35,521 bases of DNA, taken from the NCBI RefSeq assembly GCF_018614055.1, contig NZ_JAGGPB010000096.1, positions 1-35,521 of the forward strand, written 5' to 3'. Under the pieces are notes generated by a model. It was not told the DNA's origin. It worked only from the letters and a program-made list of their open reading frames with translations, and did no database searches. This document shows, in pieces, positions 25,277 to 33,259 of this stretch (its first letter is position 1; each line of letters starts with the position of its first letter). The position numbers and the translations under genes are program-made. The DNA is from Streptomyces sp. ISL-98. Its GTDB lineage: Bacteria; Actinomycetota; Actinomycetes; Streptomycetales; Streptomycetaceae.

Positions 25277-25675
25277 GTGACGCAGCAGAACGCGGAGGAG
25301 CGACCGGGCATCGCCGCGGCCATCGTCGTCTACGAGGAGCGAGTACTCATGGTTCGGCGCCGAGTCAGCGAAGGCCAGCTCTCGTGGCAGTTCCCGGCCG
25401 GTGAAGTCGAGCCGGGCGAGGCCCGCGAAGACGCCGCCGTACGGGAGACCCAGGAGGAGACCGGGCTGGAGGTGGCCGCCGTGAAGCTGCTCGGCGAGCG
25501 GATCCACCCGAAGACGGGCCGACTGATGTCGTACACGGCCTGCGAGGTGATGGGCGGTACCGCCCATGTCGCTGACACCGAGGAGCTGGCCGAGCTCGCT
25601 TGGGTCGCCCATGGCTCGACCGCTTGTTGGCGAGCGGCGGCAGTTCGCCGGGCCCCAGCATCGTGTGCTGGGTGA
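25277..25675 (+). pseudogene. NUDIX hydrolase, C-terminus replaced
   Basis: A GTG start just after GGAGGAG gives IAAAIVVYEERVLMVRRRVSEGQLSWQFPAG and a complete NUDIX box, GEVEPGEAREDAAVRETQEETGLEV (G-x5-E-x7-REx2EExG). It should hydrolyse nucleoside-diphosphate-linked compounds using the box glutamates and Mg. After ELAELAWVAHGS (about 25617) the family's final helix is missing, and the frame runs antisense through the minus-strand fragment at 25617-25775 (TACWRAAAVRRAPASCAG). The catalytic core is whole, so activity could remain, but a rearrangement has swapped the tail. Confidence 0.78.
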
Positions 25676-25775
25676 CGAGGTAGCGCACTGCTTCGTCGGC
25701 GACCGGGCCGACCCCGTGGGGGACCAGCTCGGCGTCCACGACGTCCAGATCCGTGATGTCCAGATCCGTGCTCAC
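25617..25775 (-). pseudogene. 5' fragment of an unknown small gene
   Basis: From ATG 25775, which overlaps the DUF6221-like stop (ATGA), the frame reads MSTDLDITDLDVVDAELVPHG, then VGPVADEAVRYLVTQHTMLGPGELPPLANKRSSH. Beyond about 25617 it runs antisense to the NUDIX gene, so the natural 3' end is lost. Two 15-base tandem copies of GAYGTCCAGATCCGT (25740-25769, plus strand) encode the TDLDI/TDLDV repeat. No family recognised. It was the last gene of the minus-strand module. Confidence 0.55.
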
Positions 25776-26206
25776 TGCCCCTCCGGCGGAACGTACTCGG
25801 GGTGCTCGGGGTGGCCGATGAACGGTGCGGCGAACCTCTGCACGGCCTGGAGGAGCGCGTTGGTCAGCACGTTGCCGGTCTGCTCGCTGTGCTCCAGGAG
25901 GTTGAGGAGCATGAGCTTGGCGACCAGGTCGTCACTGGTGCGGCCGGGCTGATTGCGGACGATGTGCAGAGTGACTTCGCGATCGGGCCAGTGGCCGCGG
26001 CCGGTGAGCACAGGCGCGATGACCCGGCCGCCGGCCTGGACGCCGAAGCGGCGCGCCCCGGGCTCGGTCAGCTCCCACCATCCGTCTGTGGATGCCGAGT
26101 TGGCGGCCTGCTGCTCATCCTCGACACGGGCGCGCAGGAACCGCGCCCAGTCCGCGGCCGTGACCACTCCATCGCCGCTCGGTCGCTTGGGTCGCTCGTC
26201 GGTCAT
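25772..26206 (-). CDS. DUF6221-like small protein
   Basis: A 144-residue protein with the ADWARFLRARVEDEQQAANSAS start (compare the usual LxxFLxARLxEDE opening of DUF6221), and a C-terminal half HIVRNQPGRTSDDLVAKLMLLNLLEHSEQ to FAAPFIGHPEHPEYVPPEG that keeps the family's HIxRxxPxR and final HPEY features. DUF6221 genes are common in Streptomyces plasmids and integrative elements; the function is unknown. ATG 26206 overlaps the upstream zinc-ribbon stop by ATGA, and the stop overlaps the next start, so it is one link of a coupled chain. Confidence 0.72.
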   Translation of the reverse strand: MTDERPKRPSGDGVVTAADWARFLRARVEDEQQAANSASTDGWWELTEPGARRFGVQAGGRVIAPVLTGRGHWPDREVTLHIVRNQPGRTSDDLVAKLMLLNLLEHSEQTGNVLTNALLQAVQRFAAPFIGHPEHPEYVPPEGQ

Positions 26207-26457
26207 CGAGCCTCGCCCTCATCAAGCCGTGCAAGGTGCTCCTTGCAGTTGGTGCACCGCATGACTGGAAGTCGGGGGTGCCGCTCCAGTTCGGCAGGGC
26301 CGCAGGTGGGGCAGCGGGCGGGCTCGTACTCGATGCTGACGAGCGTTGCTTCGGTGATCTCTACTTCGGCATCAGGGTCTGGAGGGGTGGGTTGCCGCTG
26401 CGCCCAGCCCTCCAGGTGTGCGCGAAGGTTGCCCTGTGTCGCTCTACTCTCGGTCAT
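26203..26457 (-). CDS. Small zinc-ribbon protein, 84 aa
   Basis: An 84-residue protein: an N-terminal helical, acidic part (GNLRAHLEGWAQRQPTPPDPDAEVEITEA), then a CPTC and CTNC pair (residues 49-52 and 68-71), 15 residues apart, giving one zinc-ribbon knuckle pair. It may bind nucleic acid or a protein partner. The ATG overlaps the upstream stop and the stop overlaps the DUF6221-like start, so it belongs to the coupled minus-strand group. No family name is claimed. Confidence 0.75.
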   Translation of the reverse strand: MTESRATQGNLRAHLEGWAQRQPTPPDPDAEVEITEATLVSIEYEPARCPTCGPAELERHPRLPVMRCTNCKEHLARLDEGEAR

Positions 26458-26798
26458 CGAGCGGCCCCGGCGGCGGGGAAGTCTGGGTGGGCCTCCCAGC
26501 GCTTCGCCTCGATACGCATCCACTCCAGCTTGCGCACGGCGCCGACGATGTCCCGCTTCTCCATGCACGCTTCGACGTACCCCATCGCGTAGCTCAGGGA
26601 CTCGTGGAAGAGCGGTGTCACGACGGGTGTCTCTGCCGCCCGCGCCCGCAAGAAGGTGTGCAGGGCCGCGAGTTGAGCGCTGATGTCCGCGTACGCGTCG
26701 ATGTTGTGGCTCTCGGCCGGCGAGATCGGGGAGCCGGTGGAGGGGGCCGCTGTCGGCTCCGGTCGGCTGCCCTGCGGGCTGTATCCACGGCCGTTCAC
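26454..26798 (-). CDS. Hypothetical helical protein, 114 aa
   Basis: The GTG at 26798 overlaps the stop of the sigma-like gene and happens to be in the frame of that gene's first part, so a single long frame spans both; the fusion is only apparent. The protein starts VNGRGYSPQGSRPEP with a Pro/Ser-rich lead, then forms helices DISAQLAALHTFLRARAAET, HESLSYAMGYVEACMEKRDIVGAVRKLEWMRIEAKRW. Small proteins of this look are common in actinobacterial mobile elements. Function unknown; coupled by ATGA to the zinc-ribbon gene. Confidence 0.65.
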   Translation of the reverse strand: MNGRGYSPQGSRPEPTAAPSTGSPISPAESHNIDAYADISAQLAALHTFLRARAAETPVVTPLFHESLSYAMGYVEACMEKRDIVGAVRKLEWMRIEAKRWEAHPDFPAAGAAR

Positions 26799-27215
26799 GG
26801 GCGGACCCCGCAATTCCGCAGAAAGTCTTCGTCGTAGAGGCGGCGCACGGTCTGCCACAGCCAGACGGACGTCTTGGAACCGTGAGGGGCTTCTTCGGCG
26901 GACCCGCACGAAGACCGCCTGCGCCAAATCCTCGGCCGCGGGCAAGTCGCTCGTGAGCGTGAAGCAGAAGCGGACCAACGGCTCGTGGTAGTCCGCGAAG
27001 AGCTGCTTCAGCTCGATCTCGACCGCCGCGCGGGTGAAGGACTGCATCCACTCGTCCGCGTCGGCCGGTACGGGCATAGTGTTCGAAACGGTTTTCATGA
27101 TCGCGTACATCTGGGCGGGACGCTCGACGTGGCCGAGGTGTGCCAGGCGGTCTTGCGGCGGCACTCCGCCCGACCCGACCTCGTCCGGTCCGTGCGCGCG
27201 CTCGTCCTCGCTCAT
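26795..27215 (-). pseudogene. Sigma-70 region-2-only protein with a frameshift
   Basis: ATG 27215 has a strong GGGAGGAG about six bases upstream. After a 60-residue lead comes a sigma region 2: EIELKQLFADYHEPLVRFCFTLTSDLPAAEDLAQAVFVRV. The natural continuation, AEEAPHGSKTSVWLWQTVRRLYDEDFLRNCGVRP, lies in another frame and gives a region-2.4-like helix and a stop at 26795, overlapping the next GTG. One extra base near 26895-26905 (GTCCGCC) explains the shift. Even repaired, the protein is about 140 residues and has no region 4, so it could bind core polymerase but not a -35 box. It may act as an anti-sigma mimic or a partner of another protein. This is inference. Confidence 0.62.
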
Positions 27216-27460
27216 CCGTTCTCCTCCCAGCGGTTACCGGTTATTCCAGGGAGAAGCTCCGTTGCCCGTTCACGTTTACTTGTACTCCCCTGCCGTACGC
27301 GGTCCCTGCCCGCACTCTATTGGCCGCAATCTTGTGGCGAGAGTGCTTCGTGGAGTGAATGCAGGAGCGTCCGGTGGCTCGGACCGGAAGGGGCTGCGCA
27401 CCGCGTCGGCTCTGCGCGGCGGAAGCCTCTATGAAGTCGCATGCACGCGGTACGGTGCGG

Positions 27461-27498
27461 GTACAGCCCCGCGGCATCCCCCGTCCGCGGGGCTGTAC
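27461..27498 (-). terminator. Hairpin between the DUF317 and sigma-like genes
   Basis: Perfect 14-base arms (GTACAGCCCCGCGG and its complement) surround a 10-base loop, 37 bases past the DUF317 stop on the minus strand. It likely separates the DNA-metabolism operon from the small-gene operon. The rest of the 319-base gap (27216-27534) holds no gene; AT-richer sequence near 27262-27300 may be the promoter of the sigma-like gene. Confidence 0.65.
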
Positions 27499-27534
27499 CT
27501 ATGTTCGCTTGCTCTCGGAATGTGAGGATGCCGG

Positions 27535-28905
27535 TCAGCGTGTGCGGCTGACCGTGGGAACGGCCTTGGCAGCCGGGATGGCCAGCGGCGTGGTGCCGAG
27601 GCTCGTCCTGCGTTCTCGGGCAGTGGCCTGCGGCTGGCGGGTGCCGATTCCGTGGGCGAGGTTTTCAGAGAGGTCGGCCAGCAGCGAGCTGGGGGTGTGC
27701 GGGGACGCTGTGAGGGTCCAGGTGGCGCGGTCGAGGCTCGGACCGGCCCAGACGGTCCAGGTGGCGAGGCTTTGGTTCGGATGTTGGGCGACGAAGGCGT
27801 CGAACTGGACTCCCGCATCTCCGGCGGCGGACGTCCAGCGGATCCAGCGCCCGTCCACGGTGTGCTTCCATCCGGCGTCGGCGAGGGGCTTCGTGGCGGC
27901 GGTGACTGTCTTCTCATCCACTGGAGCACCGACGGCCGTGTCCCACCCGTCGCCGTCGGCAAGGTGAACCAGCAGCTCCTGCAGCACGGGGGCAGGGGTT
28001 GCGCCGGTCGCGGTGAGATGCCACATGCGGTCCGAGACGGGCGTCTCGTACGCGGCCACGACCCAGGCAGTTTCGTGGGCGGGGGCTTCGTGGACGCGCT
28101 CGATGCGCAGGGTCTGGGATTCGTGGATGGCGTGGGTGGTGTCGTCTGACCAGGTGCGCCACTTCTCCCAGTCGCCGTGTGTGTCGAGGAATTCGTTGAG
28201 CAAGGCGTCGTGGTCGCCGGCGTCGGCGGCGTAGGCGGGCACGGTCTCCGGTGCCGGGCTGGGCGGCTCGGGCACGGCGGTCGGTGCGCCGAGTGATGTC
28301 CGGGCTTCGGCAGCGGTGCGCTCGGTGTCGGTCATCGGGGCGGGGCCCGGACGCATGGTGTCGCAGTGGAACCGCTCGAAGGACACAAGAGCTTGGGCGG
28401 GCGAGTCGAAGGTGTCGGCGACCTGCCGCAGGTGGTTCTCGCCGTGAAGGTAGACGCTCTTGCCGCTGTTGAGGTAGGTCCCGACCGCGACGGTGGTGTG
28501 GCTGTCCTCGGCGTGGGCGTGGATGAGGAGGCGACCGTGACGGATGTCGTCGTAGATCTTCTGGGCCTCGTCGGAGACCTCCCGGATCTCGGTGCGGGTG
28601 CACCAGGGCATCGGGTAGTCGGCCCACGTCCATTCCTCGTCGATCGCTTCTCGGAGCCGGGACGTGATCTCGACGGTGATCCCGTCGGCGGTCAGTTGCT
28701 GCGCGGCCTTCTCAGCCCAGTAGGGCTCCTCGTGATCGATGCGGGCCAGGACCAGAGTGTTCTCGGCCACGACGTTCCAGTCGGCGGCCTCCAGGCCCAG
28801 GTGGGGGATGTGAGCCTGGGCGCCGGTGAGGGTGGCGGTCACGGCGCTGGGGTGGATGGGGTGGGTGTCGAGGCGGACGTGCGCGTCGATGGAGGGGGGT
28901 GTCAC
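27535..28905 (-). CDS. DUF317 protein
   Basis: A 456-residue soluble protein from GTG 28905. The C-terminal part has two DUF317-like modules, one near TAWVVAAYETPVSDRMWHLTATGATPAPVLQELLVHLADG and one near ATWTVWAGPSLDRATWTLTASPHTPSSLLADLSENLAHG, with the WxxxxSPxxP/LL pattern. The N-terminal 190 residues (VRLDTHPIHPSAVTATLTG, WTWADYPMPWCTRTE) are a separate domain I do not recognise. A Pro-rich linker joins them. DUF317 genes are typical of actinobacterial plasmids and integrative elements; the function is unknown. It lies 63 bases after the DnaB-N-domain gene, so it is the last gene of that operon before the hairpin at 27461. Confidence 0.85.
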   Translation of the reverse strand: MTPPSIDAHVRLDTHPIHPSAVTATLTGAQAHIPHLGLEAADWNVVAENTLVLARIDHEEPYWAEKAAQQLTADGITVEITSRLREAIDEEWTWADYPMPWCTRTEIREVSDEAQKIYDDIRHGRLLIHAHAEDSHTTVAVGTYLNSGKSVYLHGENHLRQVADTFDSPAQALVSFERFHCDTMRPGPAPMTDTERTAAEARTSLGAPTAVPEPPSPAPETVPAYAADAGDHDALLNEFLDTHGDWEKWRTWSDDTTHAIHESQTLRIERVHEAPAHETAWVVAAYETPVSDRMWHLTATGATPAPVLQELLVHLADGDGWDTAVGAPVDEKTVTAATKPLADAGWKHTVDGRWIRWTSAAGDAGVQFDAFVAQHPNQSLATWTVWAGPSLDRATWTLTASPHTPSSLLADLSENLAHGIGTRQPQATARERRTSLGTTPLAIPAAKAVPTVSRTR

Positions 28906-28968
28906 TAAGAGGTGCTCTCTTCTGGCGGCGGCGGAACCATGGGGCCGACCGCCCGGCGGGGCTTGGGG

Positions 28969-30084
28969 TCAGCGGGAGATGCGTGCGGCAGATGGAGCCG
29001 TGGTCCGCGGCGGACCTGCCCGGGATGCAGCTGTGGCCCTGGTGCGCGCGGGCCTCCTATTCGGCTCGGGCGAGGTCGCGTGCTGCCACCGGGTACGCAC
29101 AGCGGACAGGTCGGCGAGAGCGCGGCGGCTGCCGACGACGAGCTGGTACGGCGTGGTGGCCGGGTCGTCGGTGAATGCCTCGATGCGCCAGCCGATGTGG
29201 TGGGCGGTCCCGAGGACGGAGCGCTGGAGGATGCGCTCGCCCCAGTGCTCCGGGGAGCCGGCCGGTCCGGCGAGGAGAGCAAGCAGCTCCCTCGGCTCGG
29301 TCCCGGCGTCGAGGAGGCCGCGGTGCTGTGCCTCCCACAGGGCCGTCACGGGGTCGACGGGGGTGCCGCGCCGCGTCAGGGTGGTCAGGCACTGCCACAG
29401 CCCGGCGTGCAGCGGGTGCGTGAAGTCGCCGGGGGTCAGCCACCTCATCTGTTCGACGCTGCTGGGGTACGCGGTCGCGGTCGCGAGTAGCAGCCGCTCC
29501 TCGTCGACCGCTTCCTCGTCCTGGGGTTGGGTCGGCGGAGGAACAGTGGTACGGGGCAGGGAGCCGGCGTGTGGAGGGAACCGGGCAGCGATGTCGTCCA
29601 CCACGGTGGCGAGAGCATCGGCCTCATCGAGGACGGTGGCCACGCGCTGCGGAAGCGAGGTGTCCCGAGCGGTGTGCATGAGGCGCTGGGCGGCGGCGGC
29701 CATACGGCGCCGGCAGTGCTCTGCCTCGATCATCCGTGCGTACGCGGGAGCGTGCCGGGTCCAGGGGCAGACCTGGATCAGGGTGTGGAGGTAGGGGGCG
29801 GACAGGCCGCGCGCGTGCTCGCGGGCGGCGGTGAGCACGGCGTCGAGCCACTGCGTGTTCTTGGCGTGCTCGGCCGGGTCGGGTGCCGGCAGGGAGCGGA
29901 TCGCGGCGAATAGGGCGGCGTGTGCGGCGGTGGAGAACGCGTCGGGGTCGATCCCGGTCACGTCGCGAAGGCGCTGCGGTTCGAGCAGGAGAGCGCCGAG
30001 GAGGGCCTGCTCGACGTGGAACACCGGGTGCGGTGGCGGGATCGCGTCGAGGTCGTCCTCGTCGGGTTCGGGTATGTGCGGCAT
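28969..30084 (-). CDS. Protein with two DnaB-type helicase N-terminal domains, no ATPase
   Basis: A 371-residue protein from ATG 30084, which shares one base with the upstream stop. Domain one (about 15-130) reads VFHVEQALLGALLLEPQRLRDVTGIDPDAFSTAAHAALFAAIRSL, and domain two (about 185-320) reads EERLLLATATAYPSSVEQMRWLTPGDFTHPLHAGLWQCLTTL; both follow the DnaB N-terminal (primase-binding/collar) fold. There is no Walker A, so it is not a helicase itself. It could dock on, load or interfere with the host replicative helicase, or recruit primase for an element. The C-terminal 50 residues are basic and Pro/Ala-rich. Coupled to the DNA methyltransferase. Confidence 0.83.
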   Translation of the reverse strand: MPHIPEPDEDDLDAIPPPHPVFHVEQALLGALLLEPQRLRDVTGIDPDAFSTAAHAALFAAIRSLPAPDPAEHAKNTQWLDAVLTAAREHARGLSAPYLHTLIQVCPWTRHAPAYARMIEAEHCRRRMAAAAQRLMHTARDTSLPQRVATVLDEADALATVVDDIAARFPPHAGSLPRTTVPPPTQPQDEEAVDEERLLLATATAYPSSVEQMRWLTPGDFTHPLHAGLWQCLTTLTRRGTPVDPVTALWEAQHRGLLDAGTEPRELLALLAGPAGSPEHWGERILQRSVLGTAHHIGWRIEAFTDDPATTPYQLVVGSRRALADLSAVRTRWQHATSPEPNRRPARTRATAASRAGPPRTTAPSAARISR

Positions 30085-31355
30085 CAAGCGGCCAGGGTGA
30101 AGTCGTCGGGGTTGAGCGCAACGTTCAGGTGCGGGGCGAGCAGATGGGCCGCGAGCAATGGGGGTACGGCGTTGCCGATCTGCGAGAACTGCTGGCCCTT
30201 GTTGCCGGCCCAGGGGTAGCCGGCGGGGAAGGTTTGCAGGATGCCGGCCTCGCGGGCGGTGATCCGGATTGGTTCCGGGACGGGCGCCGACCCTGTTTCC
30301 TCCCCCTGGTGGGTGGGGGGTTCGGCGATCCAAGTGCATTCATTGGCGCGGTGCCCGAAGAACAGTGTCCCGGCCGGTTCGGACAGGGGCCGGACGGTGG
30401 CGTTGGCCTGGTTGTTGCTGCGCAGGGACCATGACCAGCGGTGCGCCTCGGCGGTGAATGTCGGCGCCGGAGCGGTCCCGGCGCGGTTCTCGCAGGTTCC
30501 GTGCCGGGCCGCCCAGCCCGCGCCTTCGCGGCGGGATTGCAAGACGACGCCGTCCGGCCGCGGCGTCCAGGTGCCGCGCTCACGGGCGTCGGACAGGGTC
30601 TTGCGGGAGCCGGAGGGGAACGGTTCGGGGCCACCGCCGGGCCCGCCGCCGGCGCAGACGGTGGGCACGGGCCGGTCAGTGGCGCCCCACCCCAATGCCT
30701 CGGCCATGCTGACCCAGCGGGTGCGGCCCGGACCGAACAGCGAGTCGGGTTCGCCGACTCGGGCATGCGTCGGTGCGGGGGGCTGGGCCGTGCGGACCCG
30801 CGAGGCGAGCAGGATCGCCCTCTTCCGCGTCTGGGGTACTCCGTAGTCGGCGGCGTTGAGGATGCCCGTCCACACGGAGAATCCCCAACGGCGCAGCACG
30901 GCCGCGTACTGCTTCCACAGCGGGAGGACGTCGGGTACCTCCTCCATGGCGATCCACTCGGGCTCGCCGACCGTGTTCAGGGCGTGGAGGTAGCGCATCG
31001 GCTCCGCCGCGAGCAGGGAGCGTTCGTCGCGGCAGGCGGTGAGGAGGCGTTCGCGGGTGTCGCGTCCGGCGGCGAGATTCTCGACGGCCTCGTGCACGAG
31101 CGGCTGGTCCACCAGGCCGAGGCGTTTGCCGGCCATGCTCCACGCCTGGCACGGAGGGGACGCGATCAGTCCGTGTGTCCGGCCGACCCAGGGCCATGTC
31201 GGATACATCGCCACGTCGGTCCGGACTGTCAACTGCCCAGCAGCAACCCGGGTCTTGCAGGCCCACTCGTCGCATTCCAGGCCGATATCCTGCACACCGA
31301 GCACGCCCAGGGCCCTGCTCCAGCCACCCGGCCCCGCAAAGAGATCAAGTATCAA
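30084..31355 (-). CDS. C5-cytosine DNA methyltransferase
   Basis: The TTG at 31355 overlaps the upstream stop (TTGA) and gives the canonical start MILDLFAGPGGWS (SAM motif I); the 423 residues contain SPPCQAWSMAGK with catalytic Cys69 (motif IV), a motif VI variant WIAMEEVPDV where the usual ENV is EEV, QTRKRAIL (motif VIII), and IGNAVPP (motif X). A long insert with FPSGSRKTLSDARE and SLRSNNQANATVRPL forms the target-recognition part. It should methylate cytosine-5 in a short site. No restriction enzyme lies in the window, so it is an orphan, common on phages and integrative elements for evading host restriction. Coupled to the gene on each side. Confidence 0.92.
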   Translation of the reverse strand: MILDLFAGPGGWSRALGVLGVQDIGLECDEWACKTRVAAGQLTVRTDVAMYPTWPWVGRTHGLIASPPCQAWSMAGKRLGLVDQPLVHEAVENLAAGRDTRERLLTACRDERSLLAAEPMRYLHALNTVGEPEWIAMEEVPDVLPLWKQYAAVLRRWGFSVWTGILNAADYGVPQTRKRAILLASRVRTAQPPAPTHARVGEPDSLFGPGRTRWVSMAEALGWGATDRPVPTVCAGGGPGGGPEPFPSGSRKTLSDARERGTWTPRPDGVVLQSRREGAGWAARHGTCENRAGTAPAPTFTAEAHRWSWSLRSNNQANATVRPLSEPAGTLFFGHRANECTWIAEPPTHQGEETGSAPVPEPIRITAREAGILQTFPAGYPWAGNKGQQFSQIGNAVPPLLAAHLLAPHLNVALNPDDFTLAA

Positions 31356-32116
31356 GTGGCCAGCCCGAAGTCGTCCTGCGCCAGCGCGTCCGCGTCTCCG
31401 CGGCACGCCCAGGGCGAGCAGCCGTCCACGACCCCGTTCTCCAGCTCGTCCGCCTCGCCCGCCCCAGCCTGGAGGGCGGCCCGTTCGGCGGCGGTGACAT
31501 GATCGATCGGCGCCTCGCTCAAAGGGACACGGGAGCGGTGCAAGAACGCCTCACCGAGAAGCCGGTTGCCCGAAGCGTTCGCGCGAGCATTTCCCTGACG
31601 GATGGCCGCATCGAATTCGACCACGTCCGCCCACTCAGACGGCGACGAATCCCTGATGTGCCTCCACTGGGCATTTCCGTGGAACGGGCAACCAAGGCAA
31701 CTCGATTTCGGTGTCTCGGTCAGCCCGAGTGAGGTCAGATAGCGGATGCAGTCCGCTCTGCTCCAGCCCAGGTCCAGAAGGGGATTCCGATTGCGCATGT
31801 ACTTGACGTCAGCGTCCTTTGCCCGATGGAATTCATCGGTGGAGATACCGACCCACTGCTCGACGAACACTCCCTTGGGGATCCGTGTCGGGTAGGGGTA
31901 TCCGAGCAGTTCGCGAACCTTCTGCTTTATTGGCTTAATCTTATATTCGCCCGTGCATTGCCTGCGAGTCATCCCAGGTCGGCCGTCCTTATTGAGGATG
32001 TTGTTCCTTGTCCCTTGGGTTCGTTGACCCCGCCGGGTGCCTCTACCCGCCCCTTCCGTTGCTGGCCTGGGGCGTTGCGTGGTCGACCCGCATGCAGGGC
32101 AGAGTTGACGGATCAT
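31352..32116 (-). pseudogene. PAPS-reductase-like protein missing its N-terminal half
   Basis: The C-terminal part of an actinophage-type PAPS reductase family protein is clear: NKDGRPGMTRRQCTGEYKIKPIKQKVRELLGYP, GVFVEQWVGISTDEFHRAKDADVKYMRNRNPLLDLGWSRADCIRYL, SSCLGCPFHGNAQW, and CSPWAC. The N-terminal half, which would hold the ATP-binding PP-loop, is missing; upstream of about 32010 is unrelated sequence with a CPACG motif. An ATG at 32116 with AGGA six bases before could still express a 254-residue product. Codons in 31800-32010 are AT-richer than the neighbours, a sign of foreign origin. The divergent recombinase starts 67 bases on, suggesting that its insertion cut the gene. Coupled to the methyltransferase. 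Confidence 0.72.
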
Positions 32117-32182
32117 CGGGATTCCTGAAATATTTGCCTCCTTGTTGATCGATGTGCCGTATTGGTGAAGGCGAGGTTGGCG

Positions 32183-33259
32183 GTGTCGCTGGCGCTGGTA
32201 CGCGACCTCCGCTCGGTCCGGCCGACGCCGACGGATGAGGACCTCGACGCCTTCGAGCAGGACCTGGTCGCCGGCTTCGTGCTGGCACGATCCGCAGCGG
32301 GAGTGGAAGACGGATCGATCCAGGCAGAGATCAGGGCCGTATCGGAGTTCCGCGACTCGATGGGGCGTCATCTGTGGACGGCCCGCCCGGACGACGCGGA
32401 CCGGTTCCTCGGCGAGCGGTGCCGGGGCCAGTCCCACAGCACGCTCAGCGGCAAAGCCTTCGGCGTCTCGGTCTTCTTCGAGTACCTGGAACTGCGACAC
32501 CACGCAGAGATCCACACGCTGACCGGCGACCTCGTGCAGTGTCCGATCGACGAGATGAACAGGCCGCGGGACGGCTGGAAGCTGAACATCCGCATCCCGC
32601 CCAGCGACGCCGAAATCGCCAAGTTCTTCGACGGCTGGCGCGACCACGTCGCCACGACCCGCAAGTTCCTGCCCGCTGCCCGCAACTACACCGCCGCGAA
32701 GCTGTGGTCCCAGGTGGGCCTGCGCATCGGGGAATCGACCCGGCTCGACATGGCCGACCTGAAATGGGAGTTGGGGCCGCTCGGCAAGGTTCACGTGCGC
32801 TTCGGCAAGGGTTCGCGACGCCGCGGTCCCAAGCAGCGCATCGTGCCGCTGATCAACGGGGCCCGCGACCAGGCGGTGTGGTTCGTCGAGGAGGTCCGCG
32901 GGCAGTTCGACGACGCCTGGGACCAGCCGGGCGCCCCCTTTCTCGTCTCCGAGCGCCGCGCGGCCGACGGATCGTGCGGCCGGGTCAGCACCGAGACGCT
33001 GAGGGCTGGCCTGGCCAGGGCCGTCGAGCGGCATCTGCCGTCCTGGCAGGGGCGCTTGAGCCCACACGTTCTGCGGCACTACTGCGCGTCGTCGCTGTAT
33101 CGCAACGGCGTGGATATCGTCGCGATCCAGGAACTCCTCGGCCACGAATGGGTCGCCACCACGATGGGGTACATACACGTGCATAACAGTCATATCGAAG
33201 ACTCCTGGGAGAGGGCGGCGGACCGATCGGCGGCCCGGCTGGGTGGGGTGAGGCCATGA
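32183..33259 (+). CDS. Tyrosine site-specific recombinase
   Basis: A 358-residue recombinase from GTG 32183 (GAGG six bases upstream; TTG 32162 is a weaker option). The N-terminal core-binding domain spans about 1-130. The catalytic domain has Arg181 (GLRIGES), a Lys in FGKGSRRRG, His295-x-x-Arg298 (SPHVLRHYCAS), His321 (LLGHEW), and Tyr330 (TTMGYIHV), so all residues for strand exchange are present. It should cut and rejoin DNA at specific sites. Its stop overlaps the HTH gene start (ATGA), and that gene in turn overlaps the zinc-finger protein, so the three are made together. It is divergent from the truncated PAPS-reductase-like gene. Confidence 0.92.
   Translation: MSLALVRDLRSVRPTPTDEDLDAFEQDLVAGFVLARSAAGVEDGSIQAEIRAVSEFRDSMGRHLWTARPDDADRFLGERCRGQSHSTLSGKAFGVSVFFEYLELRHHAEIHTLTGDLVQCPIDEMNRPRDGWKLNIRIPPSDAEIAKFFDGWRDHVATTRKFLPAARNYTAAKLWSQVGLRIGESTRLDMADLKWELGPLGKVHVRFGKGSRRRGPKQRIVPLINGARDQAVWFVEEVRGQFDDAWDQPGAPFLVSERRAADGSCGRVSTETLRAGLARAVERHLPSWQGRLSPHVLRHYCASSLYRNGVDIVAIQELLGHEWVATTMGYIHVHNSHIEDSWERAADRSAARLGGVRP

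Noticed and set aside
25365..25616. Continuation of the minus-strand frame from 25775 through the NUDIX gene
   Set aside because: It is antisense to an intact NUDIX box and is Arg/Pro/Ser-rich, so only its first 53 residues or so are taken as real.
26454..27215. A single 253-residue gene spanning the sigma-like part and the 114-residue protein
   Set aside because: The middle of that frame is Arg/Pro-rich noise; the neighbouring frame continues the sigma region and stops right on the GTG of the second gene.
30441..31502. A plus-strand frame opposite the DNA methyltransferase
   Set aside because: No motif; the minus strand has all methyltransferase motifs in order.
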